From Aureococcus anophagefferens (taxonomy: Eukaryota > Sar > Pelagophyceae > Pelagomonadales > Pelagomonadaceae): a stretch of DNA of 64,000 bases. Made by a program: the position numbers and the translations under genes. The stretch covers positions 148,090 to 212,089 of the forward strand of contig NW_008705580.1 of the NCBI RefSeq assembly GCF_000186865.1, written 5' to 3'. Positions 46,866 to 55,684 of the stretch are shown here, in pieces (position 1 is the stretch's first letter; every line of letters begins with the position of its first letter). The notes under the pieces are model-generated. The model was not told the origin of the DNA. It searched no databases and saw nothing but the letters and a program-made list of their open reading frames with translations.

Positions 46866-47162
46866 GTCGGGCAGGACCGCGCGGTAGATGCGGTGCGCGT
46901 CGCTCCCGCCCTGCAGCTCGCCCACGGACCCGTCGTCCCGCTCCAGGTGCGCGTCCAGGATGCCGAGGCACAGCTCGCGCTCGCCCTCGAGCACGAACGC
47001 GGAGAACCGCTCGAGCGACGAAGCGAAGGCCTCCTCGCGCGCGCCCCGCGGCGCGACGATGTCGACGCCGAGCCGCTCGAGCGCGCCGAGGACGTCGCCG
47101 TCGCTGTCGTCGCGCGTCGCCGAGCTCGCGATACTGCTTTCGCTCGACGCGAGGCAGGCCAT
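45882..47162 (-). CDS. 2-oxoglutarate/Fe(II) oxygenase-like protein
   Basis: About 426 residues from the first ATG (MACLASSESS). Central region reads NVMLVMAFGPVPGQLRHIDG, MDPNLQLCLYMTPDCPSTVC and later VAGGNEVHAGPRTARPRMFA. H-x-D in RHIDG, a distal His in NEVHAGP and following Arg match the facial-triad pattern of 2OG oxygenases, but assignment rests on this pattern only. C-terminus KKRKKRKYNKRR is a strong nuclear localisation signal. Asp/Gly runs appear near residue 120. Convergent with the exostosin gene (60 bp). Confidence 0.55.
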
Positions 47163-47332
47163 CTCGCTCTCTAGGACAGCGGACGGCGGCGGCTCCCTCA
47201 ACACATCGTCGACGATCGCTGCTTGATGTTCAATTGTAACTTCAACATAACCCCTATGTCACAACGCATTCGTAGCTGGGTCGTCTTAACTGAGCCATTC
47301 CGCAACGAAGACGACCGTCTTCGTATCCGCCC

Positions 47333-48519
47333 TTACATGATCAGCGACGACCGGCGGGGCTTCGGCGGCGGCGGCGGTTTCCCCGGGTCGCCGTCGCCGA
47401 CGCACGCGAGGATGGCCGCGCGGTCGACGACGTCGACGGGGTGGCGGAGCACGAGGTCGAAGAGGGGCGGCGGGATCTTCGGCGCGAGGCGCGCGGCGCC
47501 CGCGACGAGGCGCCGGCCGTCGAGCGGCGGGAGGTTCCGGGGCTGGAGCCGCGCCAAGGGGTCCGGGTCGAGGAGCAGCTCGTCGCGGAGCGACACGCAG
47601 AGCGCGGCGCAGAGCAGCACGCCGCTGTGGACGCCCAGCGCGAGGAGCGCGTCCCAGAGCACGACGACCTCGGCCAGCGGCGGCGCGCACGCGAAGAGCG
47701 ACGCGAGCAAAGGAAACGCGAAGAGGTCCTCCAGCGGCCGCGCGCCGCGCCGCGACGCGGGGCTCGACTCGGCGCCCAGCAGCGCGGCGCCGTGGCTCGA
47801 GCCGCTGCTGACGCGCGGCGCCGCGTGCCGAGCCGCGGCGACGGCGGCGGCGGCGTGAGCCGCGCGTAGAGCTCCGGGTCGACGACCGCGAGGCACCGGT
47901 CCACGAGGCACGCGCCCGCCGCGGCGCCCCCGAGGTTCGGCGTGAAGTAGGTCGGCGCCTTGGCCGCGACGAGCGCCTCGAGGCACCAGAAGGCCTCGAG
48001 CTCGCTCGGCAGCGCGTGGAGCAGCACGCCCGCGATCGACGACCGGTTCGGCCCCGCCGTCGCCGCGGCGCCGGGCGAGCGCGGCGGCGGCGGCGGCGGC
48101 CGCGGCGCGCCGTCGGAGCTCGCGCTGCGCCGCCGCGTCGGCGCGCGGGCCGCGTCGGGGCCGCCGCGCCGCGCCTCGAGCTCGTGGCCGAGCGCGTTCA
48201 GCAGGCGCGCGAGCCGCGCCTCGTCGACGCGCGCGGCGCCGCCGGACCGGAACGTGCGCCGCGCGTCGGCCTCGATGGACTCGCCGGACCCGCAGGGGCC
48301 CCGCGCCACGAGCGCGCCGTAGCGCTTCGCGTCGCAGCGGCCCACGCCCAGCAGCAGCTTCCAGGCGACGGGGCGCGCGGCGCCGTCGAGGCCGTCGACG
48401 ACGGCGGCCTTGCGCAGCGCGCGCAGCCGGTCGCACGCCGGCGCGTCGCTCCCGTGGAGCAGCACCTCCGTGGGACGGCGCTGGTGCGTCGAGGCGCGCC
48501 GATGAGCAATGCTCTCCAT
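47333..48519 (-). CDS. TBC-domain Rab GTPase-activating protein, frame-broken
   Basis: Starts MESIAHRRAS. Contains GLDGAARPVAWKLLLGV, EADARRTFRSGG (D--RTF, catalytic Arg region), SIAGVLLHALPSELEAFWCL and, in another frame, LEDLFAFPLLASLFACAPPL AEVVVLWDALLALG pieces of the TBC helical fold. The frame change lies near 47810-47850 in a GCC-rich stretch: a one-base indel, or a very small 35-bp GT-AG intron (GTCGCCG...GTCAG). The Gln finger (YxQ) expected after the Arg finger is not evident, so GAP activity is uncertain. Ends TAA at 47333-47335. Confidence 0.65.
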
Positions 48520-48801
48520 GATCTGCTGCTGCCACAAGGTCCAGCCCTACGCGACCGACGCCGGCGTTGCCGGCATCACGGGCTCTCCTACTCGGATCGG
48601 CGGCCCCGAGCGCCGCGCAGCGGCAGCACGCCGCATGGGGCTGCACAAGGTCCACCACGCCCAACCTCCTGGCGCGACGGCGCGATCTGGGGCGGCCTCC
48701 GCCGGCTCCGGCCGCCACATGGCTCGGCTCGCCAAGGTACCCCACGAACCCCCCTGGATAAGCGCCACAAGGTCCACGCCCGGGGGTCGAGTAAAATCGC
48801 C
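48520..48801. repeat. repeat-rich intergenic segment with dispersed repeat copy 3
   Basis: CACAAGGTCCA occurs three times (about 48533, 48643 and 48766). 48720-48760 is a diverged copy of the 12322/33624 repeat (CTCGGCTCG, AAGGTACCCC, CCCCCCTGGATAA shared). Looks like accumulated mobile-element remnants between two minus-strand genes. No gene supported. Confidence 0.65.
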
Positions 48802-49815
48802 TTAGGAGCCGCGGACGCCGTCGCGGATGGCCCGCCGCAGGTCGTCGAGGAGCCGCGCGTCGTCGGCGTCGGGCGCCGCGCCGCGGCGGAGCGCGAGCGT
48901 GGGCTCGTGGAGCGCCCGCTTCGCGGCCCTGGCCGCGGCGCGCGCCTTGTCCGGCGGGAGGGCCGCGAGCTCGGCCGCGAGCGCCGCGTCGCCGATGCGC
49001 TGGAGCCGCCGGATGCCCGGCGCCGCGTCGAGGGCGGCGAAGGCGTCGGCGAGCTTGCCCACGGCGGGCTCGACGACGCCGTCGGAGACCGCCGCGGCCA
49101 CTTCCATGCGCGCGTCCGCGAGGGCCGCGCCGGCGAGCGCGACGCCCCGGAGCTTGCCGATGGCGCGGCAGGACCGCGAGTCGCGCGCGGCCTTGCCCGC
49201 CTCGAGCGCGGTCCGGAGCAGGGCCGAGAGCCGCGGGCCGACGGGCGCCGCGTCGGCGCCGTCGCCGGGGCGCGTCGCGTCGTCGAAGGCCGCCTTGACC
49301 TGCTTGACGACGTGGGCCTGGTGGCTGTCGAAGGGGTCGAACTCGCACTTCTCCAGGCCCGCGAAGCACGCGACCTCGAAGACGTGGCGCGCCGCGGCCG
49401 CGCCCGTCGCGACGGCGAGGTGGGGGCGGACGTCGACGGCGCCGTAGCGCGGCGCGAAGGGCCGCGACCGCCGGAATTGGCTCGCGAGGCCGCCGACGTC
49501 CGCCGCGACGGCGTCGGCGACGTCGCCGCAGCCGTAGGCGTAGACGTCGAGCCGCGCGCACGTCGACAGCACGACGCACTCGCCGCCGTCGGCGCGGAGG
49601 CGCTGCGCGAGCGCGCGCTCGACGCCGTTGCAGCTCGACCCGGCGCCGTCGCCCATGGCGGCCTCCTTCCACTTCCAGCAGGCGACGTCGTCCACGGAGA
49701 GCTTCGCCGACAGGAGCTGCGACTCCGGCGGCCGCGCCAGCGACACGACCTGGAGCCTCGCGAGCGGGTCCAGCGCCGCGCCGGGCGCGAGCAGCAGCGC
49801 GAGGCAGGTGCGCAT
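48802..49815 (-). CDS. glutamyl-tRNA reductase N-domain-like protein
   Basis: 337 residues. ECVVLSTCARLDVYAYG matches the catalytic VLSTCNRxExY motif of glutamyl-tRNA reductase (HemA), with the nucleophilic Cys retained and Asn replaced by Ala. Further on, HQAHVVKQVKAAFDDA and LSALLRTALEAGKAARDS resemble the region GE-QI--QVK-A--A and LF--A---GK--R. No Rossmann NADPH domain follows, so it cannot be a complete reductase. N-terminal hydrophobic stretch could be a signal peptide of a plastid protein. Possible paralogue regulating heme/chlorophyll synthesis; inference only. Confidence 0.6.
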   Translation of the reverse strand: MRTCLALLLAPGAALDPLARLQVVSLARPPESQLLSAKLSVDDVACWKWKEAAMGDGAGSSCNGVERALAQRLRADGGECVVLSTCARLDVYAYGCGDVADAVAADVGGLASQFRRSRPFAPRYGAVDVRPHLAVATGAAAARHVFEVACFAGLEKCEFDPFDSHQAHVVKQVKAAFDDATRPGDGADAAPVGPRLSALLRTALEAGKAARDSRSCRAIGKLRGVALAGAALADARMEVAAAVSDGVVEPAVGKLADAFAALDAAPGIRRLQRIGDAALAAELAALPPDKARAAARAAKRALHEPTLALRRGAAPDADDARLLDDLRRAIRDGVRGS

Positions 49816-49970
49816 GCCCCGTCACCAAGCCGGGAGAGAAGTCGGGAGAGGCCAGTTTTGTCGTCAAGAAGATTTTTTAAGCGCCGATCTGTGTCGGGCA
49901 GCCTCGACCCGTCGTTCCTCCAGGCAGCTCGACGCGCCGTGCTCGTCGCACGTCGAACAAAGAAAGGAGC

Positions 49971-50927
49971 ATGCCGCGCGCCGAGGGCAAGGACGACGAC
50001 GGCGACGGCGGCAAGGAGGACGACGGCGACGGCATCCCCCAGGGCGCCGTGGACTTCATGGCCTACGGGCTGAGCGACGACTTCGAGTCGATCCGCCAGG
50101 CCTTCATCGCCGACAACTGCGCGGGCTTCGAGGACGCCGACGAGCTGCTGCGGTCCGGCGCGGGCTACCCCCTGGAGTGGAGCCGCGTCTACGACGACTA
50201 CGTCGACATCTACGAGAAGGCGCTGGCGAAGTTCTGCGAGCAAAAGGGCATGGACGAGCGCGCGCTCCTGGAGGACCTCGAGGCGGTCGTGGGCAGGCAG
50301 GGCGCGGACGTGCTGCCGACGTTCCTGCAGAGCACGGAGATGGACTTCTTCGTCGCGAACATGCACGACGCGGCCGTGCTCGAGCGCGAGCGGCGCCGCG
50401 CGGCGGAGCGGGGCGCGGGCGACGACCCGGACGACCTCACGGGCGCCTACACGTGGATCCCGCCGGACAAGAAGGACCACGAGCACTTCCTCAAGATCGG
50501 CTGCACGCCCTGGACCATGCGCCAGGTCGTGCTCATGGCGCGGCGGAAGCAGCCCGTCGTCGTCACGCACGACGCGAACAGACACATCAAGTTCGGCTTC
50601 AAGATCCCCCTCATCGGGTCCACGTCGCTCGAGGCGGACCTCGACGGCGTGCGCCGGCCCTTCACCCACAACCGCTTCGCGAAGCCCTCCGGCAAGAAGG
50701 GCGGCGAGGCGCTCCTGAACATGACGGGCGACCAGCGCAAGGGCCGCGTGACGCTCAAGCTCGAGGACGGGCCCTGGGCGAAGCAGCGGCCGGGCTGCTA
50801 CAAGCTCTACGAGTACCGCAAGCGGCCCGACGGCGGCCTCGAGTCCACCCTGACCTTCAACGACCCCGGCGGCGCCGTCCTCGCGCGCCTCGACATCGAC
50901 TTCGAGCCCATGGCGAAGGGCAAGTAG
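49971..50927 (+). CDS. BART-domain protein (CFAP36/ARL2BP-like) with C-terminal unknown domain
   Basis: 318 residues. Acidic N-terminus, then a BART-like helical bundle: SIRQAFIADNCAGFEDADEL, LEWSRVYDDYVDIYEKALAK, STEMDFFVANMHDAAVLERE, as in CCDC104/CFAP36. The C-terminal part (about 150-318) is globular (IPPDKKDHEHFLKIGCTPWT, KFGFKIPLIGSTSLEADLD, GCYKLYEYRKRPDGGLESTL) and unrecognised. Likely Arl effector or ciliary factor. Shares a 155-bp divergent promoter region with the GluTR-like gene; ends 16 bp from the convergent plastid gene. Confidence 0.7.
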   Translation: MPRAEGKDDDGDGGKEDDGDGIPQGAVDFMAYGLSDDFESIRQAFIADNCAGFEDADELLRSGAGYPLEWSRVYDDYVDIYEKALAKFCEQKGMDERALLEDLEAVVGRQGADVLPTFLQSTEMDFFVANMHDAAVLERERRRAAERGAGDDPDDLTGAYTWIPPDKKDHEHFLKIGCTPWTMRQVVLMARRKQPVVVTHDANRHIKFGFKIPLIGSTSLEADLDGVRRPFTHNRFAKPSGKKGGEALLNMTGDQRKGRVTLKLEDGPWAKQRPGCYKLYEYRKRPDGGLESTLTFNDPGGAVLARLDIDFEPMAKGK

Positions 50928-50943
50928 CTTATCATCCGCCATC

Positions 50944-51633
50944 CTAGAGCTTGGGGAGCTTCTTCGGGTCGCCGCCCATCTGGAGGTAGAAGCCCACGGG
51001 GCCCGAGAAGCCCTTGCCGCCGGGGATCGCGGCGACGGTGAACTTCGTGATGACCTCGCCGGACTTGTCGAAGTAGGCCGTGATGGCCTCGGCGTCGTTC
51101 TGGAGCGCCTTGGGCGTCTTCTTGTTCGGCTTGACGGCGGGCACCTTGGGCAGCGGCGAGAAGGGCTTGCCCGTGTGCGTGCCCGTGACGACGGCCGTCC
51201 AGGTGACGGTGTTGCCCTTGCCCTTCTTGAAGTCGGCCTTGGGCGCCGTGTAGGACAGGTTCGGCACGCTGTCGAGGATGGCCTGCGTCAGGCCGAGGTA
51301 CTCCTTCTTGCCGAGCTTGACCGCGCCGCCGTTGAACTCGATGCTCACGTCCGGAGAGAGGTGCGCGTCGTACCACGCCATGACGCCCGCCGCGGGAATC
51401 TTGCTGTCGAAGAGCTCCTTGACGAGCGCGACGTCCTTGAGCGGCTTGGGCTTGGCCGCCTTCGGCGCCTTGGCCGCCTTCTCCGCGGCCAGCGCCGGGG
51501 CCTCGCCGATGAAAGTGGCGAGGCCCGCCGCGCCGAAGCCACCGAGCGCGCGGCGGCTCACTGCCTGCTGCGAGACCTTTTGCAACGACAAGGCGTTGGC
51601 ACCGATGGCAAGCGCAATAATGAGTTTCATCAT
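50944..51633 (-). CDS. NTF2/SnoaL-like protein, probably plastid (thylakoid) targeted
   Basis: 229 residues. N-terminus MMKLIIALAIGANA is a signal peptide; a transit region with a twin-Arg SRRALGGFGAAGLATFIGEA followed by ALA suggests thylakoid-lumen import. Lys/Ala/Pro linker, then an NTF2-like alpha+beta domain (KELFDSKIPAAGVMAWYDAH, VTWTAVVTGTHTGKPF, ITKFTVAAIPGGKGFSG). NTF2-like folds bind or isomerise small ligands; substrate unknown. Confidence 0.7.
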   Translation of the reverse strand: MMKLIIALAIGANALSLQKVSQQAVSRRALGGFGAAGLATFIGEAPALAAEKAAKAPKAAKPKPLKDVALVKELFDSKIPAAGVMAWYDAHLSPDVSIEFNGGAVKLGKKEYLGLTQAILDSVPNLSYTAPKADFKKGKGNTVTWTAVVTGTHTGKPFSPLPKVPAVKPNKKTPKALQNDAEAITAYFDKSGEVITKFTVAAIPGGKGFSGPVGFYLQMGGDPKKLPKL

Positions 51634-51935
51634 ATTTGCGATGGTCGCGTCGACGATGCAAGCTCGAGCAATCCACTTCTACGAAACTTCGGGGACTCGA
51701 CGAGTCGATCCAAGGGGTAATAAATAGTATATCCCCTTGGTCGATCACAAGCGCTGGCGGCACCAAGTGCGGCACCCCAAACTTTTGAGCTCGACCGCCG
51801 CGGCGCCGTCCGGCCGACCGCCGGCTCGCGCCTCACCTCTCGCATCTGCCTCTAGCACCTGCCCACACACGAGGCCTCGCCAGGAAACACCCCCCTACAC
51901 CCCCCGAAACAGCGACCCCCGGAAAAAAGCACCCT
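51634..51935. other. 302-bp intergenic region
   Basis: No gene. A stretch at 51682-51710 (ACTTCGGGGACTCGACGAG then TCGATCCAAGG) weakly resembles the interior of the introner elements and could be a relic. AATAAATAGTATATCCCC around 51719-51736 is an AT-rich spot. The rest is unremarkable. Confidence 0.35.
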
Positions 51936-53396
51936 TTACATCGTCGCGAGGATCGCGTCGCGCTTCGCCTGCATCTCGTCCTCGCTGACGAGGCCCGCCT
52001 CGAAGATGGTCTTGAGCTCGACGAGGCGCTCCATGGGCGTCTTCTCCGGCGGCGGGAGGGCGCGGGCGTCGGCCGCGAGGGGGTTCGGGAGCGCCGGCGC
52101 GTCGGCCGGCGCCGCGTCGGCCGGCGTCGCGGGATCCGCGGGCGGCCGCGGCGGTCGCGGCGGCGCCGGGAGCTGGGGCCCCGCGTCGTCGCGGGCGAAG
52201 GCGGTCTGTATCTTCTCCGTGATGGCGTCGATGCAGTGCCAGTTGAGGATGCCGTAGCCCTTGCAGATGCGCGTCGCGGCGACGGCCGCGTCCGTGCCGC
52301 GTACCGCCGGGAAGACGCGGCGGACGCCGTCGATGTCGAGGTCGACCCAGGTCGTCGGCGCCTCGCGGCGCGGCGCGGGGAAGCGCCGCGGCAGGGCCCA
52401 GGTCGTCTCGTTGGTCGGGCGGTGGAAGTAGTAGTCCGCGCCGTAGTCGGCGTCGAAGTACTCCTCCCAGCCGGCGGCCGCGCCGTCGTCTTCCGGCGCC
52501 TCGGCCGTGTAGTCGTCGCCGTCGGGCGTCGACGTGGCGTAGGTGACGACGGCCCGGAGCGCGCAGGCGCTCTCGGGGATGATCGACTTCGTGTCCGGGT
52601 GCACGAGCCAGCCCCGTAGGGTCCGGAACGCGTCGCCGAGGCCGGAGAACGTGGGCTTCCGCGCCGCGTGGAAGAGGCTCCAGCAGGGCACGCCGCCCGT
52701 GGTCGCCAGGTCGTCCGTGGGCGCCGTCGAGAGCTCGAAGCAGACGTGGCCGGACCGGAAGAGCGCCTTGAAGCGGTCCGGCTCGTCCGTCTCGACGCCG
52801 TAGCCGACCTCGAAGGCCGGCGGCAGGTTCTGCAGCTCGCCGGGCTGGTCCAGCGTGAGCCGCGGGATGGCGATGTGCTCCGCGTCGCCCGGCGGCGGCG
52901 CGCCGCCGCCGTCCGCGGGCGCCGCGGGCTCGACGGCGTCCGCGGGCGCCTCCGCCGGGTCCGACACCGTGAAGCGCCGGAGGCCGCTCCAGGTCCGCGG
53001 CAGGGGCGACGCGCGGTGCCGGCTCCGCGGGTCGCTGAGCACGGCCTCGAGCTCGTGGGCGCCCGGGCCGACGTTGACGAAGAGCGGCGCGTACTCCATC
53101 TCGAAGATGGGCCAGCACGCGTAGGGCTTGCCGTCCAGGCGCGCGCAGACCTGGCAGCCGGCGAAGAGGTCCCCGAAGGCCTCGGGCTCGGGCGTGAAGA
53201 CGTTGATGCCCACCTCGAACCAGTCCTGCGCCAGCGTCGACCCCTCCTCGGGGAACAAGATCTCCGCGCGCGCGTCGAGCGCCTCGAAGGTCGTCGTCGA
53301 CGCGCCGGGCCCGCCGGGCTCCGGCGCCGCGCCGGAGCCGGCGTCCTCCGCGGCGATGGCCGCGAGGGCCGCGACGAGGACCGCGCGCCGCACCAT
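51936..53396 (-). CDS. secreted protein with WW domain and SHOCT-like C-terminus
   Basis: 486 residues from [13 protein letters not shown]. Signal peptide, then two similar beta-rich modules ([40 protein letters not shown]) with paired cysteines. A WW-like module reads [20 protein letters not shown], with the first Trp supplied by GWEEY. The extreme C-terminus [30 protein letters not shown] is a SHOCT motif. Unusual for a signal-peptide protein, since WW and SHOCT are normally cytosolic. Could be misassigned start or plastid import. Confidence 0.65.
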   Translation of the reverse strand: MVRRAVLVAALAAIAAEDAGSGAAPEPGGPGASTTTFEALDARAEILFPEEGSTLAQDWFEVGINVFTPEPEAFGDLFAGCQVCARLDGKPYACWPIFEMEYAPLFVNVGPGAHELEAVLSDPRSRHRASPLPRTWSGLRRFTVSDPAEAPADAVEPAAPADGGGAPPPGDAEHIAIPRLTLDQPGELQNLPPAFEVGYGVETDEPDRFKALFRSGHVCFELSTAPTDDLATTGGVPCWSLFHAARKPTFSGLGDAFRTLRGWLVHPDTKSIIPESACALRAVVTYATSTPDGDDYTAEAPEDDGAAAGWEEYFDADYGADYYFHRPTNETTWALPRRFPAPRREAPTTWVDLDIDGVRRVFPAVRGTDAAVAATRICKGYGILNWHCIDAITEKIQTAFARDDAGPQLPAPPRPPRPPADPATPADAAPADAPALPNPLAADARALPPPEKTPMERLVELKTIFEAGLVSEDEMQAKRDAILATM

Positions 53397-53597
53397 GGGG
53401 CTGCCCCGCACAGCGTCGCGTCGAGAGGCCGGCAGCGGACGGCAAAGGTAAGCATCAAGTATCGTTGCAGAGCAGAGCAGATTCGCAAAATAATAAAGCA
53501 GCCCGACCACTCGAGCGAGAGGAGCCGGCGGCGGCGCCCGTTCCCGACCGGCCGAGCGCGAGTTTCGCGGCGTTTGCGCCCGTTCCCGGCCGGCGCC

Positions 53598-55565
53598 ATG
53601 GGCCAGTTCATGTCCTTCGAGGGCCGCATGGCCAAGGAGAAGGAGCGCCTCAAGGGCCACGCCTACCAGAACGCCATGAAGGCGATCCGCAAGGCGGCGC
53701 TGCGGCCGCGGGGCGACGCGGACATGTCGCTCCCGCTGACGCACTACTACATCAACTCGTCGCACAACACCTACCTCAACGGCGACCAGCTCACGTCGAG
53801 CAGCTCGCCCGACGCCGTGAGCCGCGTGCTTCGTTTAGGCTGCCGCGTCGTCGAGCTCGACTGCTACGACGTGTCCGACTACAAGTACGCCAAGGGCAAG
53901 TTCGAGGCCACCGTCGTCGTCACGCACGGCGGCACGCTGACGTCCAAGTGCAAGTTCAAGCACATGATCGCGGCGATCCGCGACAACGCGTTCGTGACCA
54001 CCGACTATCCCGTCATCGTCACGCTCGAGAACCACTGCAAGGAGGAGGGCCAGAAATTGATCGCCAAGATGCTCCACACGATCCTGGGGTCCAAGCTCTA
54101 CGTGCCCGTCGACGGCGCCAAGGTCGGCCCGGAGCAGCTCCGGGGCCGCATCGTCATCCGCGACAAGCACAAGGAGGAGAAGGTCATCGAGGACGTCATC
54201 AACATGGACTCCCAGGACAACGACGACGACTACGAGACCATCAAGGCCCGCGGCGGCCACCTGAAGAACAAGCCCCAGGGCAAGGGCAAGGACAAGGCGA
54301 AGATGGGCTCCGCGAGCCCCCGCGTCGCGGCCGTGGACGCGTCCAAGACCCGCGGCGACCTCAAGAGCGCCATCGAGGAGAAGCTCAAGGCCGTGGACCA
54401 GGGCGACATGGGCTTCGTCCAGCCCGAGAAGATCGACTCGCTCTTCAAGCTCATCTACGTCCGCAACGTAAAAACGCACCACTTCCGCGACGTCAAGGAC
54501 CCGCTGCCGTCGGCGACGGGCGCCGAGCCCTTCGTCGGGTCGTCGTCCTGGAGCGAGCGCAAGCACGCCAAGCTCGCGGGCCTGCGGTCCTCGAAGAAGA
54601 AGCGCGCGGGCTCCGGCGGCGGCCAGCGCAAGTCCGTCCTCGAGGCGTGCGGCCTCCAGGCCGCGGCCGCGAGCCCCGCCAAGGCGCCGGAGCACGACGA
54701 CGGCGATCCGGACCACGACGACGCCGCCGTCGCGCTGCCCGAGGACGAGCACCAGGGCGCGCTCATGGCCTGGACGCAGACGTCGCTCGCGCGCATCTAC
54801 CCGGCCGGCTTCCGCATCGAGTCGTCGAACTACGACCCGTCCGACGCCTGGGCGACGGGCTGCCAGGTCGTGGCGCTGAACATGCAGGTCAAGGGCGAGG
54901 ACAACCCGCTCTGGACGAACCACGGCAAGTTCCTCGCGAACGGCGGCGCGGGCTACGTCCGGAAGCCGTCGTGGATGATGCGCAAGGACTTCACGTTCCT
55001 CAACACCTACTTCGAGGCGCTGCGGACCCAGTCCCTGCCGACGAAGGCCCACCTCAGTGTCCAGCTGACCTCGGCCGAGGGCTGGACGGAGGGCTGGGGC
55101 CTCGAGTCCGCGCCGGACGTCTACTGCATCGTCTCCGTCGCCGGCGGCCCGCCCCAGGACAAGCAGCACCACAAGTCCAAGACCATCGACAACTCCAAGA
55201 GCCCCGTCTGGAACGAGACGGCGACCTTCGACCTCGCCTGCCCGGAGCTCGCGGTCGTCACGCTCGAGTTCTGGGACGACGACGACCTCTCCGGCGACGA
55301 CTACCTCGGCCACGTGTCCCTGCCCCTCTCCGAGGTCATCACGGGCGAGCAGCTCGTCATCCCCCTCCTCGGCAACGCCCTCACGCTCTGGAGCCTCGGC
55401 GGCCAGCCCACGGTCAAGGTCCGCTTCGACGTCTCCGGCGACCTCGGCGACGGCTCGAGGGACGCCGCGCCCGCGCGCGACGCGGCCCTCTCCGCCGACG
55501 ACATCAAGCCCGCCATCTCCTACGACAACGCCAACCAGGTCTCCTGCGTCGACAACACGTGCTGA
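53598..55565 (+). CDS. phosphoinositide-specific phospholipase C (plant-type domain layout)
   Basis: 655 residues. N-terminus MGQFMS fits an N-myristoylation site. X-box: [17 protein letters not shown] (first catalytic His), [21 protein letters not shown] (second catalytic His), VIVTLENHC. Charged linker of about 190 residues with KKKR. Y-box: [31 protein letters not shown]2 domain: [31 protein letters not shown]. No PH or EF-hand domain, similar to small plant-type PLCs. Hydrolyses PIP2 to IP3 and DAG in Ca2+ signalling. Divergent from the WW-domain gene (201 bp). Confidence 0.93.
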   Translation: MGQFMSFEGRMAKEKERLKGHAYQNAMKAIRKAALRPRGDADMSLPLTHYYINSSHNTYLNGDQLTSSSSPDAVSRVLRLGCRVVELDCYDVSDYKYAKGKFEATVVVTHGGTLTSKCKFKHMIAAIRDNAFVTTDYPVIVTLENHCKEEGQKLIAKMLHTILGSKLYVPVDGAKVGPEQLRGRIVIRDKHKEEKVIEDVINMDSQDNDDDYETIKARGGHLKNKPQGKGKDKAKMGSASPRVAAVDASKTRGDLKSAIEEKLKAVDQGDMGFVQPEKIDSLFKLIYVRNVKTHHFRDVKDPLPSATGAEPFVGSSSWSERKHAKLAGLRSSKKKRAGSGGGQRKSVLEACGLQAAAASPAKAPEHDDGDPDHDDAAVALPEDEHQGALMAWTQTSLARIYPAGFRIESSNYDPSDAWATGCQVVALNMQVKGEDNPLWTNHGKFLANGGAGYVRKPSWMMRKDFTFLNTYFEALRTQSLPTKAHLSVQLTSAEGWTEGWGLESAPDVYCIVSVAGGPPQDKQHHKSKTIDNSKSPVWNETATFDLACPELAVVTLEFWDDDDLSGDDYLGHVSLPLSEVITGEQLVIPLLGNALTLWSLGGQPTVKVRFDVSGDLGDGSRDAAPARDAALSADDIKPAISYDNANQVSCVDNTC

Positions 55566-55684
55566 GGCGCCCGCGCCGGCCGCCGCTGTGAGCGCCACCC
55601 ACGACCCTCGACGCGCCGATCGGGCGCCGGCGGCCGCCCCGACCCCCCCGCACCGCCCCGTGTAACCCTCACCCCCGCCCGCGC

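Noticed and set aside
53598..55565. 965-residue version of PLC starting at 52668
   Set aside because: The upstream 310 codons are antisense to the WW-domain protein; MGQFMS at 53598 gives a myristoylatable start and lies just before the X-box.
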